This document shows, piece by piece, positions 52,636 through 63,999 of a stretch of DNA of 64,000 bases. The stretch spans positions 4,216,001 through 4,280,000 of the forward strand of contig NZ_CP036525.1 of the NCBI RefSeq assembly GCF_007741535.1. Direction: 5' to 3'. The first letter of the stretch is position 1, and the number at the start of each line of letters is the position of its first letter. The position numbers and the translations under genes are program-made. Below the pieces are notes generated by a model. The model saw only the letters and a program-made list of their open reading frames with translations. It did not search any database and was not told the origin of the DNA. Origin of the DNA: Rubripirellula lacrimiformis (GTDB lineage Bacteria; Planctomycetota; Planctomycetia; Pirellulales; Pirellulaceae).

Positions 52636-54105
52636 CTAGGCGATCACATCATGGATCACGTGACCGAAGTCTTTTTCCAGACGTTGCCGACCGGGAATGA
52701 CCAGTTCGTGGGGATTCAGCCCGAGTTGGTGCAACACGGTGGCGTGGATATCGGTGACATAATGCCGGTCTTCAACGGCGTGGAATCCCAGTTCGTCGGT
52801 GGCACCGTGAGCCATGCCACCCTTCACGCCGCCACCGGCCATCCAGACACTGAATCCGTAGGGATGATGATCGCGACCATTGGACGACTGCGCGCCGGGA
52901 GTCCGCCCAAACTCGGTGGCCCACACCACCAATGTTTCGTCCAGCAAACCACGTTGTTTCAGATCTTTCAGCAATGCCGCGATCGGCTGGTCCGTCTGTT
53001 TGCACAGTTTGCTGTGCCCCGCCTTTAGGCCACTGTGGCTATCCCACTGCCCTGCCCCACCATTGCTGCCGTGATAGACCTGGACAAAACGAACGCCGCT
53101 TTCGACCAATCGACGTGCAGTCAACATCTGCCGACCGAACACCTTGGTCTCGGGTTGATCCAGACCGTATTGCCGCTGCGTCAACGCGGATTCGTCTTGC
53201 AACCTGACCACTTCGGGAACAGCTGTCTGCATCCGAAACGCAAGTTCATAAGATCGGATCCGGGCTCGCAGCGCATCGTCATCCGGGAACTGGGATGACG
53301 AAAGCTGGTTCAACTGACGCAGCAGATCGAATTCACCGGATTGTTCTTCCAAAAAGACGCCGCCGGGCGGGGCCGCGTATGGCAGCGGAGTTTCCGAATC
53401 GATGTCCAGCGGCACCCCGTCGTATTGAGGCCCCAGATAGTTCGCACGATGGCATTCACGACCACCGCAACAATCGGCAACGGGTGTTCCCATCACAACG
53501 AACTGGGGCAGGTTGTCGTTGAGCGACCCCAGACCGTAGGTGGCCCAGGAACCAATCGTCGGAAAGAACCCGTCAACACGATGCCGCCCGGTGTGGAATT
53601 GCAACTGCGCCCCGTGGTTACTGTCCTCGGTCCACATCGACCGAATCACACAGAGGTCGTCGGCACAGGTGCTGACGTGCGGAAACCAGTCACTGATCTC
53701 AATCCCGCTTTCGCCTCGCGGTCCAAAACCAACCTGCAGCGGATAAATCTCGTTGCGGATGAATCCGTTGTTGGGGTCGAAGGCCACCACGCGTTCGTTT
53801 GCAAGATAGGGAGAATCCAAGACGTTAGCGTACTTGGTTTCCTTGATCGTTTTTCCGGCTAGCTGAGTCAATTGGGGTTTGGGATCGAAGGTCTCCATGT
53901 GGCTGGCACCGCCAATCATGAACAACCAAATCACGCTTTTGGCTTTCGGCGCGATCTTGTTCAGTCCGCTATCGGCGATCGATTCCCCGTTCAACAGGCT
54001 GGACAACGCGATGCTTCCGAAACCCAAACCGAGGTCTTGTAGGAAGCCGCGACGGTTACGTTCAGCAAACGCACTGGCTGTGTTCTTTCCGGAATTCATG
54101 GTCAT
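52636..54105 (-). CDS. DUF1501 family protein, second copy
   Basis: This 489-residue protein matches the family: [45 protein letters not shown] and [15 protein letters not shown] near the end. The N-terminus [14 protein letters not shown] is a twin-arginine-type signal. The start overlaps the preceding PSD1 gene in an ATGA (54102-54105), so the pair is translationally coupled. Activity is unproven. Confidence 0.93.
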   Translation of the reverse strand: MTMNSGKNTASAFAERNRRGFLQDLGLGFGSIALSSLLNGESIADSGLNKIAPKAKSVIWLFMIGGASHMETFDPKPQLTQLAGKTIKETKYANVLDSPYLANERVVAFDPNNGFIRNEIYPLQVGFGPRGESGIEISDWFPHVSTCADDLCVIRSMWTEDSNHGAQLQFHTGRHRVDGFFPTIGSWATYGLGSLNDNLPQFVVMGTPVADCCGGRECHRANYLGPQYDGVPLDIDSETPLPYAAPPGGVFLEEQSGEFDLLRQLNQLSSSQFPDDDALRARIRSYELAFRMQTAVPEVVRLQDESALTQRQYGLDQPETKVFGRQMLTARRLVESGVRFVQVYHGSNGGAGQWDSHSGLKAGHSKLCKQTDQPIAALLKDLKQRGLLDETLVVWATEFGRTPGAQSSNGRDHHPYGFSVWMAGGGVKGGMAHGATDELGFHAVEDRHYVTDIHATVLHQLGLNPHELVIPGRQRLEKDFGHVIHDVIA

Positions 54106-56795
54106 CGCACCGTCACAAAATCGTTGTGGTTGAACAGAACGTGAACCAGGTTTTCACGTGCGCGTAGCTTCGCATCGGTTGCGGGCGGCACCGTCGATTT
54201 TGCGGTGCCGGTTGATTGCGAAAGTTTCTCGGGGCTGGACAGCAACGTTGCCTGTTGGACCAAGAACGCCTCGCAAGTGGACCGCTCGCTTGGCGTCGGT
54301 GGCCGCCCAAGGATCGCCGCATAAGCCTGGCTGACGAACGATGGATCATCAGCGGCTTCGGAACTTAGACGCGTTGCCGTGTTGCGAGCCTGATCGATCG
54401 CCAGCGGGCTGTTGGCCAGTGCCAGTGCCTGTTGAGGGACGATGCTTTCGGACCGCCGATAACAATCGGTCGGATTGGCTGCATCGAAGACGACCAGCAT
54501 CGGCATCTGCTTCTCGTAGGCATGTCGAAAATAGATGCTGCGTCGCAGGATCGTTTCGCCCTTGCCAAAATCAATGTCCTGGCCGCCCATCGTGCGGTCC
54601 AAGGTGCCCGCAACCGCCAGCAGGTTGTCGCGAACCTGTTCGGCATCCAGACGGCGAACGTTGGATCGCCAAAAATGAAGATTGTCAGGATCGATTTCGG
54701 CGTTCTTTGCAAACACGGGCTGCGATTGCGGCGCCACCGAGGAAGCGAGTCGGTAGGTCTGCGACTGTAGAATCAATCGATGGATGTGTTTCATGCTCCA
54801 GTCGTTTTCGACCAATTCGACCGCCAACCAATCCAGCAGTTCGTGGTGAATCGGGCGTGGCGATCGCAGACCAAAGTCGTCGACGTTCTCAACCAAGGGC
54901 TCGCCAAAGTAACGCATCCAAATGTGGTTAACGGCAACCCGCGCGGTCAACGGGTTTTCCGCATCGGTGATCCAATTGGCAAGCGCAGTTCGTCGACCAC
55001 TGCTGGTCGCTGGGTAGCTTTTACCGACCGGCGTGAACTTGTCGTCGGTGTTGACCGATTGAACGGATGCGTCGACAAGGTTCTGTTCCGATTCCGCAAG
55101 CTTTTTGGCGGCAGCATCAACAGCTGCCTTCTTCTTCGCCTCGTCCGCTTCTTTGGATTCCTTTGCGTCGGCCAATGCCAACCGTTGCTTCAGCACGTCC
55201 AAAAGCGACTGTTCGAAACCGAGTTTGCGCTCGGCATCCGCCGCCTGGACGGCGAGTGTCTGACTTTGCTCGGGATCGCCGTTGGATTCGGTGGACGATT
55301 TCGGCGTCGCTACCTGAGCCGTCGCTGCGGCCCAGCGTGATTGAACGGAAAGAAGACTGGCTCGGGCGACAGTCACCTGTTGTCTTGCGATCGCGGCCGA
55401 TGCACTGTCGGCGTCATAGTCTTGTTTTGCCTCCGACGCGGCGAGTGACTTCCGCGCGGCCTTCAGCTTTCGATCTGCGGCCGCGAGTTCTTCCGTCTGG
55501 ATGTAGCCGCGCAGGTAGGGTTTCGATGCGAGATCGGAAAGCGGAACCGATTGAATCGCAAAGGGGGCCTTCACGATTTCCGGCACGGACGGATCTAGCG
55601 GCCGATCTTTGTCTGGGTTCTTTTCGTTGCCGCGGATATACAGATAGGTTTCCGCATCAAGGTCGGCGTCGTAGGCGCGGGGTAAGCCAAGTTTTCCGGT
55701 ATCGGGCTGACCGGCCAGCCGTTCGGTCCGGACATGGTGCGGTTGGAAGATGGCTCGGAACGCGTAGTATTCCCGCTGCGAAATGGGATCATACTTGTGA
55801 TCGTGGCAACGAGCGCATGCGATCGTCATCCCCAGGAATGCTTTGGCAGTGTGTTCCACGGTCGCATCGAGCCAGATATCACGATTGCTTTTGTGGAAGT
55901 TCCGCACCAGGAATCCCGTGGCACGCAGCACGTCAAGATCCTCTGACGCGATCTCGTCGCCCGCCAACATTTCCCGGACCATCGTGTCGTAGCCCTTGTC
56001 CACGTTTAGCGATTCGATGATCCAGTCACGCCAATGCCAGATGTGACGTTGGCTACCGCGAAGTTCGTTTTTGTAACCGTCCCAATCGCTGTATCGCCAA
56101 ACATCCATCCAGTGCCGGCCCCATTTTTCGCCGTAGGCCGGATCGTTCAACAAGTGATCGACTCGTTCGTTCCAAGCAGCGTCCGATGGATCCGACACAA
56201 AGGCCACTTGATCGCTTTCCGACGGTGGCAACCCGGTCACATCAAAGTGCAAGCGACGCAGTGCGGTCGTCGGATCTGCTGGTTGAACGGGGGCCAATCC
56301 GCGCTCACGCCACTTGTCGAACATCAACGCGTCGACGGGATTCGTCGACCACGGATCGGGCACATCCGTCGCCAGTTCGGGTTTGGCGGGCGGTTGGTAT
56401 GCCCAGTGTTGCCGAGGCGATTCAATGACCTCTTCGTCCGGCGGGCTTGGTGCGCCCTGCTGGATCCACTGGGTCAGTTGTTTAATTTGCAGCGAACTCA
56501 GCGGCGTCCCCTCTCCATCGGGTGGCATCCGCAGGTCAGGATCGGATGTCGCCACGCGTCGAATCAGTTCGCTTGCCGCCGGATCATCCAGATCCAACAG
56601 GCCGTTGTCGTCTTCGTCACCGCGGATCAGCGATCCCGCATCCAGTCGGATCCCGCCCTCTTGCTTCAGAACGCCATGGCAGGCGCCGCATTTCTCTTGA
56701 AAGATCGGCTTGATGTCCGCTTCGTAGTCGACATCCGCTCGGAGGTCCGAGCAGACGAAAGCAAACGCTAGAGCGGCAATGAGGGATCGCGACAT
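54102..56795 (-). CDS. PSD1-type protein: cytochrome-c-like, DUF1549, coiled coil, DUF1553
   Basis: An 897-residue exported protein. Signal peptide residues 1-21 precede a haem-type motif CGACHG (Cys36, Cys39, His40). DUF1549 follows with [20 protein letters not shown], then a region (about 440-600) rich in Ala, Lys, Glu and Gln ([20 protein letters not shown]), predicted as coiled coil in place of the LamG-like insertion of the other copy. The C-terminal DUF1553 domain begins near [20 protein letters not shown] and ends in HNDFVTVR. It is coupled by 4 nt to the DUF1501 gene. The role is unknown. Confidence 0.93.
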   Translation of the reverse strand: MSRSLIAALAFAFVCSDLRADVDYEADIKPIFQEKCGACHGVLKQEGGIRLDAGSLIRGDEDDNGLLDLDDPAASELIRRVATSDPDLRMPPDGEGTPLSSLQIKQLTQWIQQGAPSPPDEEVIESPRQHWAYQPPAKPELATDVPDPWSTNPVDALMFDKWRERGLAPVQPADPTTALRRLHFDVTGLPPSESDQVAFVSDPSDAAWNERVDHLLNDPAYGEKWGRHWMDVWRYSDWDGYKNELRGSQRHIWHWRDWIIESLNVDKGYDTMVREMLAGDEIASEDLDVLRATGFLVRNFHKSNRDIWLDATVEHTAKAFLGMTIACARCHDHKYDPISQREYYAFRAIFQPHHVRTERLAGQPDTGKLGLPRAYDADLDAETYLYIRGNEKNPDKDRPLDPSVPEIVKAPFAIQSVPLSDLASKPYLRGYIQTEELAAADRKLKAARKSLAASEAKQDYDADSASAAIARQQVTVARASLLSVQSRWAAATAQVATPKSSTESNGDPEQSQTLAVQAADAERKLGFEQSLLDVLKQRLALADAKESKEADEAKKKAAVDAAAKKLAESEQNLVDASVQSVNTDDKFTPVGKSYPATSSGRRTALANWITDAENPLTARVAVNHIWMRYFGEPLVENVDDFGLRSPRPIHHELLDWLAVELVENDWSMKHIHRLILQSQTYRLASSVAPQSQPVFAKNAEIDPDNLHFWRSNVRRLDAEQVRDNLLAVAGTLDRTMGGQDIDFGKGETILRRSIYFRHAYEKQMPMLVVFDAANPTDCYRRSESIVPQQALALANSPLAIDQARNTATRLSSEAADDPSFVSQAYAAILGRPPTPSERSTCEAFLVQQATLLSSPEKLSQSTGTAKSTVPPATDAKLRARENLVHVLFNHNDFVTVR

Positions 56796-57000
56796 AGGTG
56801 GGACGTCTGTTGCGCGGGAGGTGGGAACCGCCTAGCGTAACGTCCACGGTAGTGCCGCGTCTACTATTTCTTGACAGAAGGGGCCAGTGAAATCACAGAT
56901 CGCCCTGAAATTGGAACGGTTCTTCAGGGGGAACATGCCGATTGGCAGCCATGCATCAACGACTGTACGCCTGCTGCCGTCGCGACGCGTTCAACGAATG

Positions 57001-57933
57001 TCATTTCGACTTATACTCGCGGCAATGAGGACAGCTCTTTTCGTTGCCCCACGACACGCTCTGCTTGACGTCTTCCCAAAGAGTCAGGCTGGGAACGTAG
57101 ATTCGGTCGCCCGGCATCAATTGATAGTTCGTCGACACATCGCCCAGTTGCAGGATCTGCTGGTAGCACACGGGCATGATCTGACGAGGATTGCTGGCGG
57201 TCTGTGGTCGGGTCAGGATGATTTTGTGATCGTTGGAACGATCCGACAATCCGCCTGCTGCGATGATCGCGTCCAGCACCGTTTCGTGACCGACCAACGG
57301 ATAGGATCCCGGTGCGTTGACCTCTCCCATCACGTAAAACAATCCGCTCTCTTTATTCACTAGCCGTACGGTGACACCATAATCGACGTTGTCATCTTGA
57401 CCGTCGTCATCGGAACCACCATCGCGGTGCGACGCCAGCGCGATCCGGTGCAGACGTTTCTCGGATTCTTGAGCCGTGACGACGTTCTGCACCCGAGATT
57501 GAATCTCTTCGGCAGACATACCGGCAACGGTTAGCCGCCCGTAAGATCCCAATTCGATGGTTCCGTCCTGTTGCACCGTTTGGTCAGCCGAGAGCCGAAC
57601 CGGCGAATTGAAATCGTTCGGTTCGATCACCAGCACGTCGCCGGCCTCCACGCGGTGTGCTGGCAATGTCAACTTGGCCAGTTCGGTAGGCACGCCGTTG
57701 GGATGCCCCGCCGATTGACGCAAATCCTTGGCGTACGAAAGCAATGAGTGACCACCGGCCGAAATCGGCAACCCCATCGACGCGGCGGTACGGCAACCCG
57801 ACTGAGTCATCAGCGTGGCCGCCAACAACAGCCAAACGGCGATCGTACCGGATGGCCCAAGGATGGCGTTTCTTGACACGCACGGTCGTCCGCGCCGCGT
57901 CTGAAGCGATTGATCTGCAAGGGAGTGGTTCAT
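57001..57933 (-). CDS. SLBB/polysaccharide export lipoprotein
   Basis: A 310-residue Wza-like protein. The signal ends in a lipobox-like TQSGC (Cys47), so it is probably an outer-membrane lipoprotein. The Poly_export domain shows HRVEAGDVLVIEPNDFNSP, IELGSYGRLTVAGMSAEEIQ, and the SLBB part reads FYVMGEVNAPGSYPLVGHET and MPGDRIYVPSL. An acidic loop (GGSDDDGQDDN) interrupts the first domain. The C-terminus carries CPHCREYKSK, a possible metal site. It lies 24 bp downstream of the AsmA-like gene. Confidence 0.88.
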   Translation of the reverse strand: MNHSLADQSLQTRRGRPCVSRNAILGPSGTIAVWLLLAATLMTQSGCRTAASMGLPISAGGHSLLSYAKDLRQSAGHPNGVPTELAKLTLPAHRVEAGDVLVIEPNDFNSPVRLSADQTVQQDGTIELGSYGRLTVAGMSAEEIQSRVQNVVTAQESEKRLHRIALASHRDGGSDDDGQDDNVDYGVTVRLVNKESGLFYVMGEVNAPGSYPLVGHETVLDAIIAAGGLSDRSNDHKIILTRPQTASNPRQIMPVCYQQILQLGDVSTNYQLMPGDRIYVPSLTLWEDVKQSVSWGNEKSCPHCREYKSK

Positions 57934-57957
57934 CTCTAAGTATCCTCTGGAAACGTC

Positions 57958-60900
57958 TTAGCGTCGTTGTGTTTTGGATTGGACGTCGGACAATCGGTCG
58001 GCTGAAACGCCAAGACCGGTTGTCAAAAAGAATTGGACGGCTGATTGGCTTAACTGTTTTCCTGGCTGCAAACGCAGCGTCGGGTGGTTGGCCGTGCCGC
58101 CAACATGAACGTTGACCACACGGTCCTTTAGCATCTCGTTGGCTCGGACCAGCAAAGCGACCGGCGCGGGTGCTGCCATCATTAAGGGTGAATTCATCAA
58201 CGAAACCAGACCGTCGGTGGGGCTGTCCGACTTTGTGCTGGCGACCACGTCCATGTTCAAACGTCCCTCGGTCGTCGCAGTCCCGGTCAGGATCACTTGG
58301 ACGTTGCTTTGGTGCAGCGCCATTTCGTCGATATGGACCAAACCATTTCCGATCCGACCATGCACAGTCCCACCGTCTTGGTCGCGTCCTGGAACCGGCG
58401 GCGACAGCGTCATCATCGTGGGAAGCTGGTTCAGGATGGGGATTTCCAACGCCTTGATGTTTTCCATTTGGAAGTCGAAGTTCCCGACCAATTGTTTCGG
58501 GGTACGAGCGTTCTTTGCGCGTAGATTGACGGTTCCGTTAACCATTCCCGACGCGGGCGATCCACCTTGCATCAGTTTCGACAAATCAACTTTTTCAACT
58601 TGGACCGACGTGTTCATGCTAAGGCTGTTGGCATAACTGCCATCGGACGCGATTCGCACGTTCCCACCACCCGTCGACACGGTACCGGCACGGCATTGCC
58701 AGCGCGCGGTTTGGCTGGCCTGCGAAAAGGACCAATGGACGGGGAAGCTGGCACGACGCACCGAGATGCCACCGGCGACCATGTGTTCGGCCGAAACATC
58801 GGCGCGACCGGTCAACGTCGGGGCAATGCGCCCACGCAGCCGAACGGTGCCCGTTCCCGAGATCCCCTTCACACCAACGGCAGTCGTGGCTCGCCGCAGA
58901 TTGACGTGACTGGCAGACAGGTCGAAAAGGCCCTGCGGAACCGAAGAAAAATCAACATCGGCGGTGCCCGATAAACGACCATCAGCAAACCGTCCAGAAA
59001 CCTCGGTCAATTCGACTCGCGTGGGATGGACCACAAAATTCGTGGAAATGCGATTGGAAAGCTGGCCATGCCCCCAACGAACATCCTCCACCGATCCGGT
59101 CACAGTGCACAGGTGCCGCCCGTCCCAAGCCGACTGCTCTCGCGTGACGTCGCCTGAAATGGTCGCGTTCAACAACCGAAGTTCTCGACCAAGTCCGGCG
59201 GCGCGAACCAAACGATCCACCGGCAACGAGGAAAGCTTGGCTTGGACCGTCAACGGGATCTTGGATAGCGGATGCTCTGCAGTGCTGAAGTGCTTGATCA
59301 ATGAACCAAGTCCACCTTCGATCGCGGCACTGAACCGACCGCCGGCCACGTTTCCTTCGCTGCCGATTCCAAGATCGCCCGCACTGATGGAAATGTGAGC
59401 GGCGGATACCTCGATCGGCAACTGGCGCAGCGACGCTTGTCGACTTCTTGCCCAGGCGTCACCCGAGAGCGTTTCGATCGATGCGATCGACGTTACCCGG
59501 AATCCACCCTCCAGCGACCCCGTGCTGGGAATCGGTTGACCGGTCAACGCGACCAACTTCGGCAGTTCGATCCCCGAAAATTGGCCTGCGACCGTCGTTT
59601 GTGTCCAATCCAGGTTCGTCATCAAGGCCGTTGCATCAAATTGCCCGCCCAAGAAGTCATCGGACTGCGTTCCAACGGACAGACCATCCAGGTCAGCGTG
59701 CCAATTCAATTCAGCGTCACCGATGCGTCCGCCGGCATAGCTCGCCTCGGTCAACGACGCCTTTCCGGAGGCCAGCAGCGCAAGCGATTGGCCACCGATG
59801 TCGGTCCCCACTTCGAACGCGCCGCGAACCGTGGCAAGTCCTCGAGCGGGAAAGCGACTGCCGGAAAATCGCGACAGCAGGTTGCCGACATCGCCGAGTC
59901 GAACCTGATCGATGTTCATGTCGCCACGCAATTCAATTCGATCGGCCACGCTACCAACGGTTTGAATTTTGCACGTGCTCCCTCGCCATGAAACCAACAG
60001 TGGCGTCATGCGAATCTGTCCGTCCTCCAGACGCGTGCTGAGGTCCACGTCCGAGACGCGTTCGCCAGCGATGGAAACGTCGGTCGACAACAATCTTGTC
60101 CCAACCTTCCACCCGGTGGGTTTCGTCGCGGTGTCGAGGGTCGAACTGGCAACGGCACCGAACTTGAACCTACCGGTTGGATGAACGCCTTCGAGGCCCA
60201 ACTGTTTTCTGACAGCGTCGGTCAGTTCCAAAAACGCCTCGGCCGATGCTTCGATGGGACGATCGCCGATCAAGGACGCAGACACGTCCGTCTGCAGTTT
60301 CGCGACGGTAAGGTTGGCACCGTCGATGACGTGAAGTTCGCCCGATGTCAGTTTGGCAACACCTTCGCTGAGGGCAACGGCGACGGTCGCGTCGTTGAGT
60401 CGCAGCCCAGCGATCCCCACGCCCGCGGTCGCGACAGAACCTGCGGCAACGTACGTTTCGGGCTCAGCAGCCGTGCCGAGTGGGATCTGAAAACGACCCG
60501 ACGCTACCAGTTGCCCGATCGCATCGGGTAGTCCTAGCTGACGAGCGATCCGATCGAGTTCAATGACACTCGTGTGGACGTCGCCACGAACCTGGCCAGA
60601 AATTTTCGTAAGGTCACGCGGATCAAGAACCGAGTTGGCTGCTAGGTTCGCGGTCACGTCTGGAATTTGAATTCCCTGGAACGAAGTATCACGGACCTGT
60701 CCATCTGCCGTTCCATCGAACTGAATCCCGTCCGGTCCCCATTTCCAGGCTAAGCGAGCTGCTGCACCAAGCCTGGATTTCAAGTCCTTGGCAGATGGAA
60801 TGTGGCGAGTGATCCCATGGACGGGGACGTCACGCAGATTCAAGGTGACCTCGCCGGTCGGATGGATCGCGTTTAGGTCGGCATTCGCCAACACTTCCAG

Positions 60901-61815
60901 GACTCCGCCGATGGGGTCCGCATGGGCCGCAACCGATAGCCGCCCACCTGCTTGGGTGACAGCCAACTGAAAGTGTCGACAAAGTGTATCGAAGCGACGC
61001 GAATGAACATCATCGACCGATACATTCAGCTTCAGACCGTGGCTTCGAATGTCGAGGTCGTTGGCCGGATGGTTGCCAAGCAAGTCAATCTGGATCTGCG
61101 CCGACAAGGGCTCGACGGCCAATTCCGCGGGCACCAGTGGCAGCATCGCCAACTGGGCTGAATCGATGTTCAGATCCGCGATCGACAGTCTAGAAACGCC
61201 CGCCAACGAATCTGCGTCCAGACGGACGTCGAATGAGATCGGTGATCCTAGAAAGTCTGGGACTGACAGGTTCGCCGCGATCGATTCGTCAAACTTGGCT
61301 TTGACCGAGACGCCTTCGACTCGGAAAGAATCGCGACCGTCTTGATGCACCAACAATGCGGCATCGTGGACCAACAGACGAGCGATCGGAATCTTCCCCA
61401 TGGGTGCGGTGGATTCACTTTCGCCACCACTGGGAAATTTGGATACGAGATTACCCGACTGGTCGAAACGCACCTGCATGACCGGAGCGTCCACGGAAAC
61501 AAGATCGATCCAGATGCCGTGTCGAATGCCTTGCCAAGGGGACGCGACAACACGAACCTCCCCAACCGATACCTGGACAGCGTTGTCCATCGCGGGCTCA
61601 AAGACGCGAATGCCTTGCACGGCGACGGTTGACCATCCAATCGAAACATCATCGATCTGAACTTCCGTTGCCAGTACCCAAGACGCGACTTGGATCCCCA
61701 AATGCCGCGTGATCGAGTTGCGTGCAAGCACCAACATCAGCAGGGCGAACCCCGCCACGATGGCAAGCCGTTTTGCGATACGGCTGGTCAGAAGTTTCGT
61801 CAATCGATGGATCAC
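57958..61815 (-). CDS. Large AsmA/TamB-like envelope protein
   Basis: A 1285-residue protein with one N-terminal membrane helix (LAIVAGFALLMLVLA) and a long beta-rich periplasmic body built of repeated strands such as LSVSIADLNIDSAQ-type patterns, typical of the AsmA, TamB and YdbH group. The C-terminal part (about 1060-1260) carries SGTGTVRLRGRIAPTLTGRA, GGNVRIASDGSYANSLSMNT, and NVHVGGTANHPTLRLQPGKQ, the usual AsmA C-terminal ending. These proteins move phospholipids or limit outer-membrane assembly. It follows the MscS-like gene by 12 bp and precedes the SLBB gene by 24 bp, so the three are probably one envelope operon. Confidence 0.8.
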   Translation of the reverse strand: MIHRLTKLLTSRIAKRLAIVAGFALLMLVLARNSITRHLGIQVASWVLATEVQIDDVSIGWSTVAVQGIRVFEPAMDNAVQVSVGEVRVVASPWQGIRHGIWIDLVSVDAPVMQVRFDQSGNLVSKFPSGGESESTAPMGKIPIARLLVHDAALLVHQDGRDSFRVEGVSVKAKFDESIAANLSVPDFLGSPISFDVRLDADSLAGVSRLSIADLNIDSAQLAMLPLVPAELAVEPLSAQIQIDLLGNHPANDLDIRSHGLKLNVSVDDVHSRRFDTLCRHFQLAVTQAGGRLSVAAHADPIGGVLEVLANADLNAIHPTGEVTLNLRDVPVHGITRHIPSAKDLKSRLGAAARLAWKWGPDGIQFDGTADGQVRDTSFQGIQIPDVTANLAANSVLDPRDLTKISGQVRGDVHTSVIELDRIARQLGLPDAIGQLVASGRFQIPLGTAAEPETYVAAGSVATAGVGIAGLRLNDATVAVALSEGVAKLTSGELHVIDGANLTVAKLQTDVSASLIGDRPIEASAEAFLELTDAVRKQLGLEGVHPTGRFKFGAVASSTLDTATKPTGWKVGTRLLSTDVSIAGERVSDVDLSTRLEDGQIRMTPLLVSWRGSTCKIQTVGSVADRIELRGDMNIDQVRLGDVGNLLSRFSGSRFPARGLATVRGAFEVGTDIGGQSLALLASGKASLTEASYAGGRIGDAELNWHADLDGLSVGTQSDDFLGGQFDATALMTNLDWTQTTVAGQFSGIELPKLVALTGQPIPSTGSLEGGFRVTSIASIETLSGDAWARSRQASLRQLPIEVSAAHISISAGDLGIGSEGNVAGGRFSAAIEGGLGSLIKHFSTAEHPLSKIPLTVQAKLSSLPVDRLVRAAGLGRELRLLNATISGDVTREQSAWDGRHLCTVTGSVEDVRWGHGQLSNRISTNFVVHPTRVELTEVSGRFADGRLSGTADVDFSSVPQGLFDLSASHVNLRRATTAVGVKGISGTGTVRLRGRIAPTLTGRADVSAEHMVAGGISVRRASFPVHWSFSQASQTARWQCRAGTVSTGGGNVRIASDGSYANSLSMNTSVQVEKVDLSKLMQGGSPASGMVNGTVNLRAKNARTPKQLVGNFDFQMENIKALEIPILNQLPTMMTLSPPVPGRDQDGGTVHGRIGNGLVHIDEMALHQSNVQVILTGTATTEGRLNMDVVASTKSDSPTDGLVSLMNSPLMMAAPAPVALLVRANEMLKDRVVNVHVGGTANHPTLRLQPGKQLSQSAVQFFLTTGLGVSADRLSDVQSKTQRR

Positions 61816-61827
61816 GAGAATGCCGAC

Positions 61828-63999
61828 CTACGATCGTGGCAGGCGATTGTTTTCACCACCAACCATTTGGATGGGGATCGGATTGTCGGCCATCAGATGC
61901 AGATCCCGTTGTGGGAAGGCAATCGATATCCCGTTTTCGCGAAACATACGATCGATCGCGAGCCGAACTTCGGTTTCGACCTTCCGCATCTGAACGATCG
62001 AACGCGCATTGATCCAAAAGTGCACCTGAAACGCCAACGCATTGTCGCCAAAGTCATTGAACCAGACGAAGGGACGCGGCCGATCGTTCACCAACGCATT
62101 GTCGGTCGCTGCTTGTTCCAACAGTTGCATGACGAGTTCCAAATCGGAACCATAGGCAACGCCAATGTGAATGGACGTCCGCAGGCGGTCATCGCGACGC
62201 GTCAGGTTCACCACATTGTTTTCAAGGAACTTGCTGTTGGGGACAATGATGTCCTGATTTTCGCCAGTTCGGATGGTGGTGCTGCGGGCGCCGATGTTTT
62301 TGACATTCCCGTAGGTATCGTCGACCATGATCAAATCCCCGGCTTTGATGGGGCGTTCGGCCAACAGGATCAGTCCGCTGATGAAGTTGTTCAGAATGTT
62401 TTGGCTTCCAAAACCAATCCCGATCGCGATCGCCCCGCCCAGAAACGTAAAGACGGTCAGCGGGACATGGGCATACCGCAGGGCGGCTAAACCGAACCCG
62501 ATCATCAGTGCATAAAACGCAAGCGATTCGATCGCGTGGGCGCCTGCTTCTTCGACACCGATTTTCGGCAGTCGGTTCCCCAAGATGCTGCTGATCAATC
62601 GTGCAGCGAAGTATCCAAACAACAGGAACAACAAACTGCTAACAGTCTTCCCGACGGTCAGTGACGTATCATCAATGGACGTGAGTTCATAGTTCCAAAG
62701 TCGGTTGATGGTCGTCCAGCTATCACTAATCCATTCGTCCAGGCTACGCGCTGGCGTGCCCGCGATGTCAACCTTTAGTCGGCTTAGAGCGCGGGTTGCA
62801 CTATCCAGGCTAAGCATGCCTCCGTTGTATAGTTCGACCTGCCGCGACAGTGAATTGTAGGTGGCGTCCAACCAACGCTTCAGTGCCTCTTTCTCGACAT
62901 CAAGGCCATCGATCCTGCCCGCGACCGCACCTTGAACTTCGCGAGTGTCCAACAGTTTCAACAGCTTCGACTGTTTTTCTCTTGCGATCTGTTCCAGCTG
63001 TTCGTTGGTTTCTTCCAACCAAGTTTGTTGATCCTTGCGATTGGCTTGCTTGCTGGCGATCAGGAAACGTCGATGCCAAGCGGTTCGCATCAAGGGCAGT
63101 CGCTGCAACCGTTGATTGATAATCGTCTGTTCGACCTGGATGGTCTGCTGAGCTGTCTTGAGCGCTTCGACGCGTTGCACCAGGTCTTCCGACGGACTGG
63201 GCTCGGAATCCAGTTCTTGCCGCGCTGCCAACCACCGTCGTTCAGCGTACTGAAGTTCTGATTGGATCAACGAAGCTCGCCGTTTCAGATCGCTCTCGCG
63301 AACATCCAGTTCAGCTTGCTTCTCGTTCAAAATTTGTTTCGAAAAGACGACGCTGGCTTTCACGACTTCAAGCTTCGCGTCCTGGATCTTGTTCTCCAGT
63401 TCGACGATCGCTTGCCCTGCCTCTTCGATCATCAATTGCTGGCGACTGAGCACCAGGACTTCATCGGCAAGCTGAACCTCTAGCTTCAAACGGTCCGTCT
63501 TCGGATCCGATTCTGCCTCGGTGGACTCTTTCAACTGTCGAAATTCGCGTTGTTTCGATTCGACCTGTTCGCGTGCCATGGCGACCGAATCACGGGCTGC
63601 CAACAACGATGCTTCGGCGGATTCGCTTTTGGCTTCGCCGCTGTTGCGGGCGTCCTGCAGCTGATCCAGCGCCAAGATGGAATAGGGCGGACCGCCATCG
63701 ACACCCTCGATTTCGACCCGGCCAAGCTCTGCGTCCAAGCTGACCTGTTTCGACTTGGCGTCCTGGAGCGATGCGGTGGCCGTCTTTTGCTGAGCCATGA
63801 TGACGTCGATCTGTTTCAACAGATCCACTTGGCTCTCGTCGGCGGCGGGCTTGTCGGGCCCGGAGGGATCGCGCTGCTCGTCTTCTTTTTCGGCTGCCTG
63901 TTGCAGCAAGGCGACGCGAAGTTCGGTCGTCACCACATCGTGCTTCTGCTGAATCGACCTGGCCGTCAACGGCTCGGGCGGGTCGGATTCTGCCCACAC
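61828..63999 (-). CDS. MscS/MscK-like mechanosensitive channel, N-terminus cut by the window
   Basis: At least 723 residues; the gene enters from beyond position 64000. Residues up to about 420 of the visible part are a long periplasmic-type coiled coil rich in Glu, Gln, Lys and Ala. Three or four hydrophobic segments follow (VGKTVSSLLFLLFGYFAARL; ALMIGFGLAALRYA; VFTFLGGAIAIGIGFGSQNI), then the MscS domain signature FISGLILLAERPIKAGDLIM and GNVKNIGARSTTIRTGENQD. The C-terminal part (IVPNSKFLENNVVNLTRRDD) is also canonical. It gates ions when the membrane is stretched. It leads the operon containing the AsmA-like and SLBB genes. Confidence 0.95.
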   Translation of the reverse strand: MWAESDPPEPLTARSIQQKHDVVTTELRVALLQQAAEKEDEQRDPSGPDKPAADESQVDLLKQIDVIMAQQKTATASLQDAKSKQVSLDAELGRVEIEGVDGGPPYSILALDQLQDARNSGEAKSESAEASLLAARDSVAMAREQVESKQREFRQLKESTEAESDPKTDRLKLEVQLADEVLVLSRQQLMIEEAGQAIVELENKIQDAKLEVVKASVVFSKQILNEKQAELDVRESDLKRRASLIQSELQYAERRWLAARQELDSEPSPSEDLVQRVEALKTAQQTIQVEQTIINQRLQRLPLMRTAWHRRFLIASKQANRKDQQTWLEETNEQLEQIAREKQSKLLKLLDTREVQGAVAGRIDGLDVEKEALKRWLDATYNSLSRQVELYNGGMLSLDSATRALSRLKVDIAGTPARSLDEWISDSWTTINRLWNYELTSIDDTSLTVGKTVSSLLFLLFGYFAARLISSILGNRLPKIGVEEAGAHAIESLAFYALMIGFGLAALRYAHVPLTVFTFLGGAIAIGIGFGSQNILNNFISGLILLAERPIKAGDLIMVDDTYGNVKNIGARSTTIRTGENQDIIVPNSKFLENNVVNLTRRDDRLRTSIHIGVAYGSDLELVMQLLEQAATDNALVNDRPRPFVWFNDFGDNALAFQVHFWINARSIVQMRKVETEVRLAIDRMFRENGISIAFPQRDLHLMADNPIPIQMVGGENNRLPRS

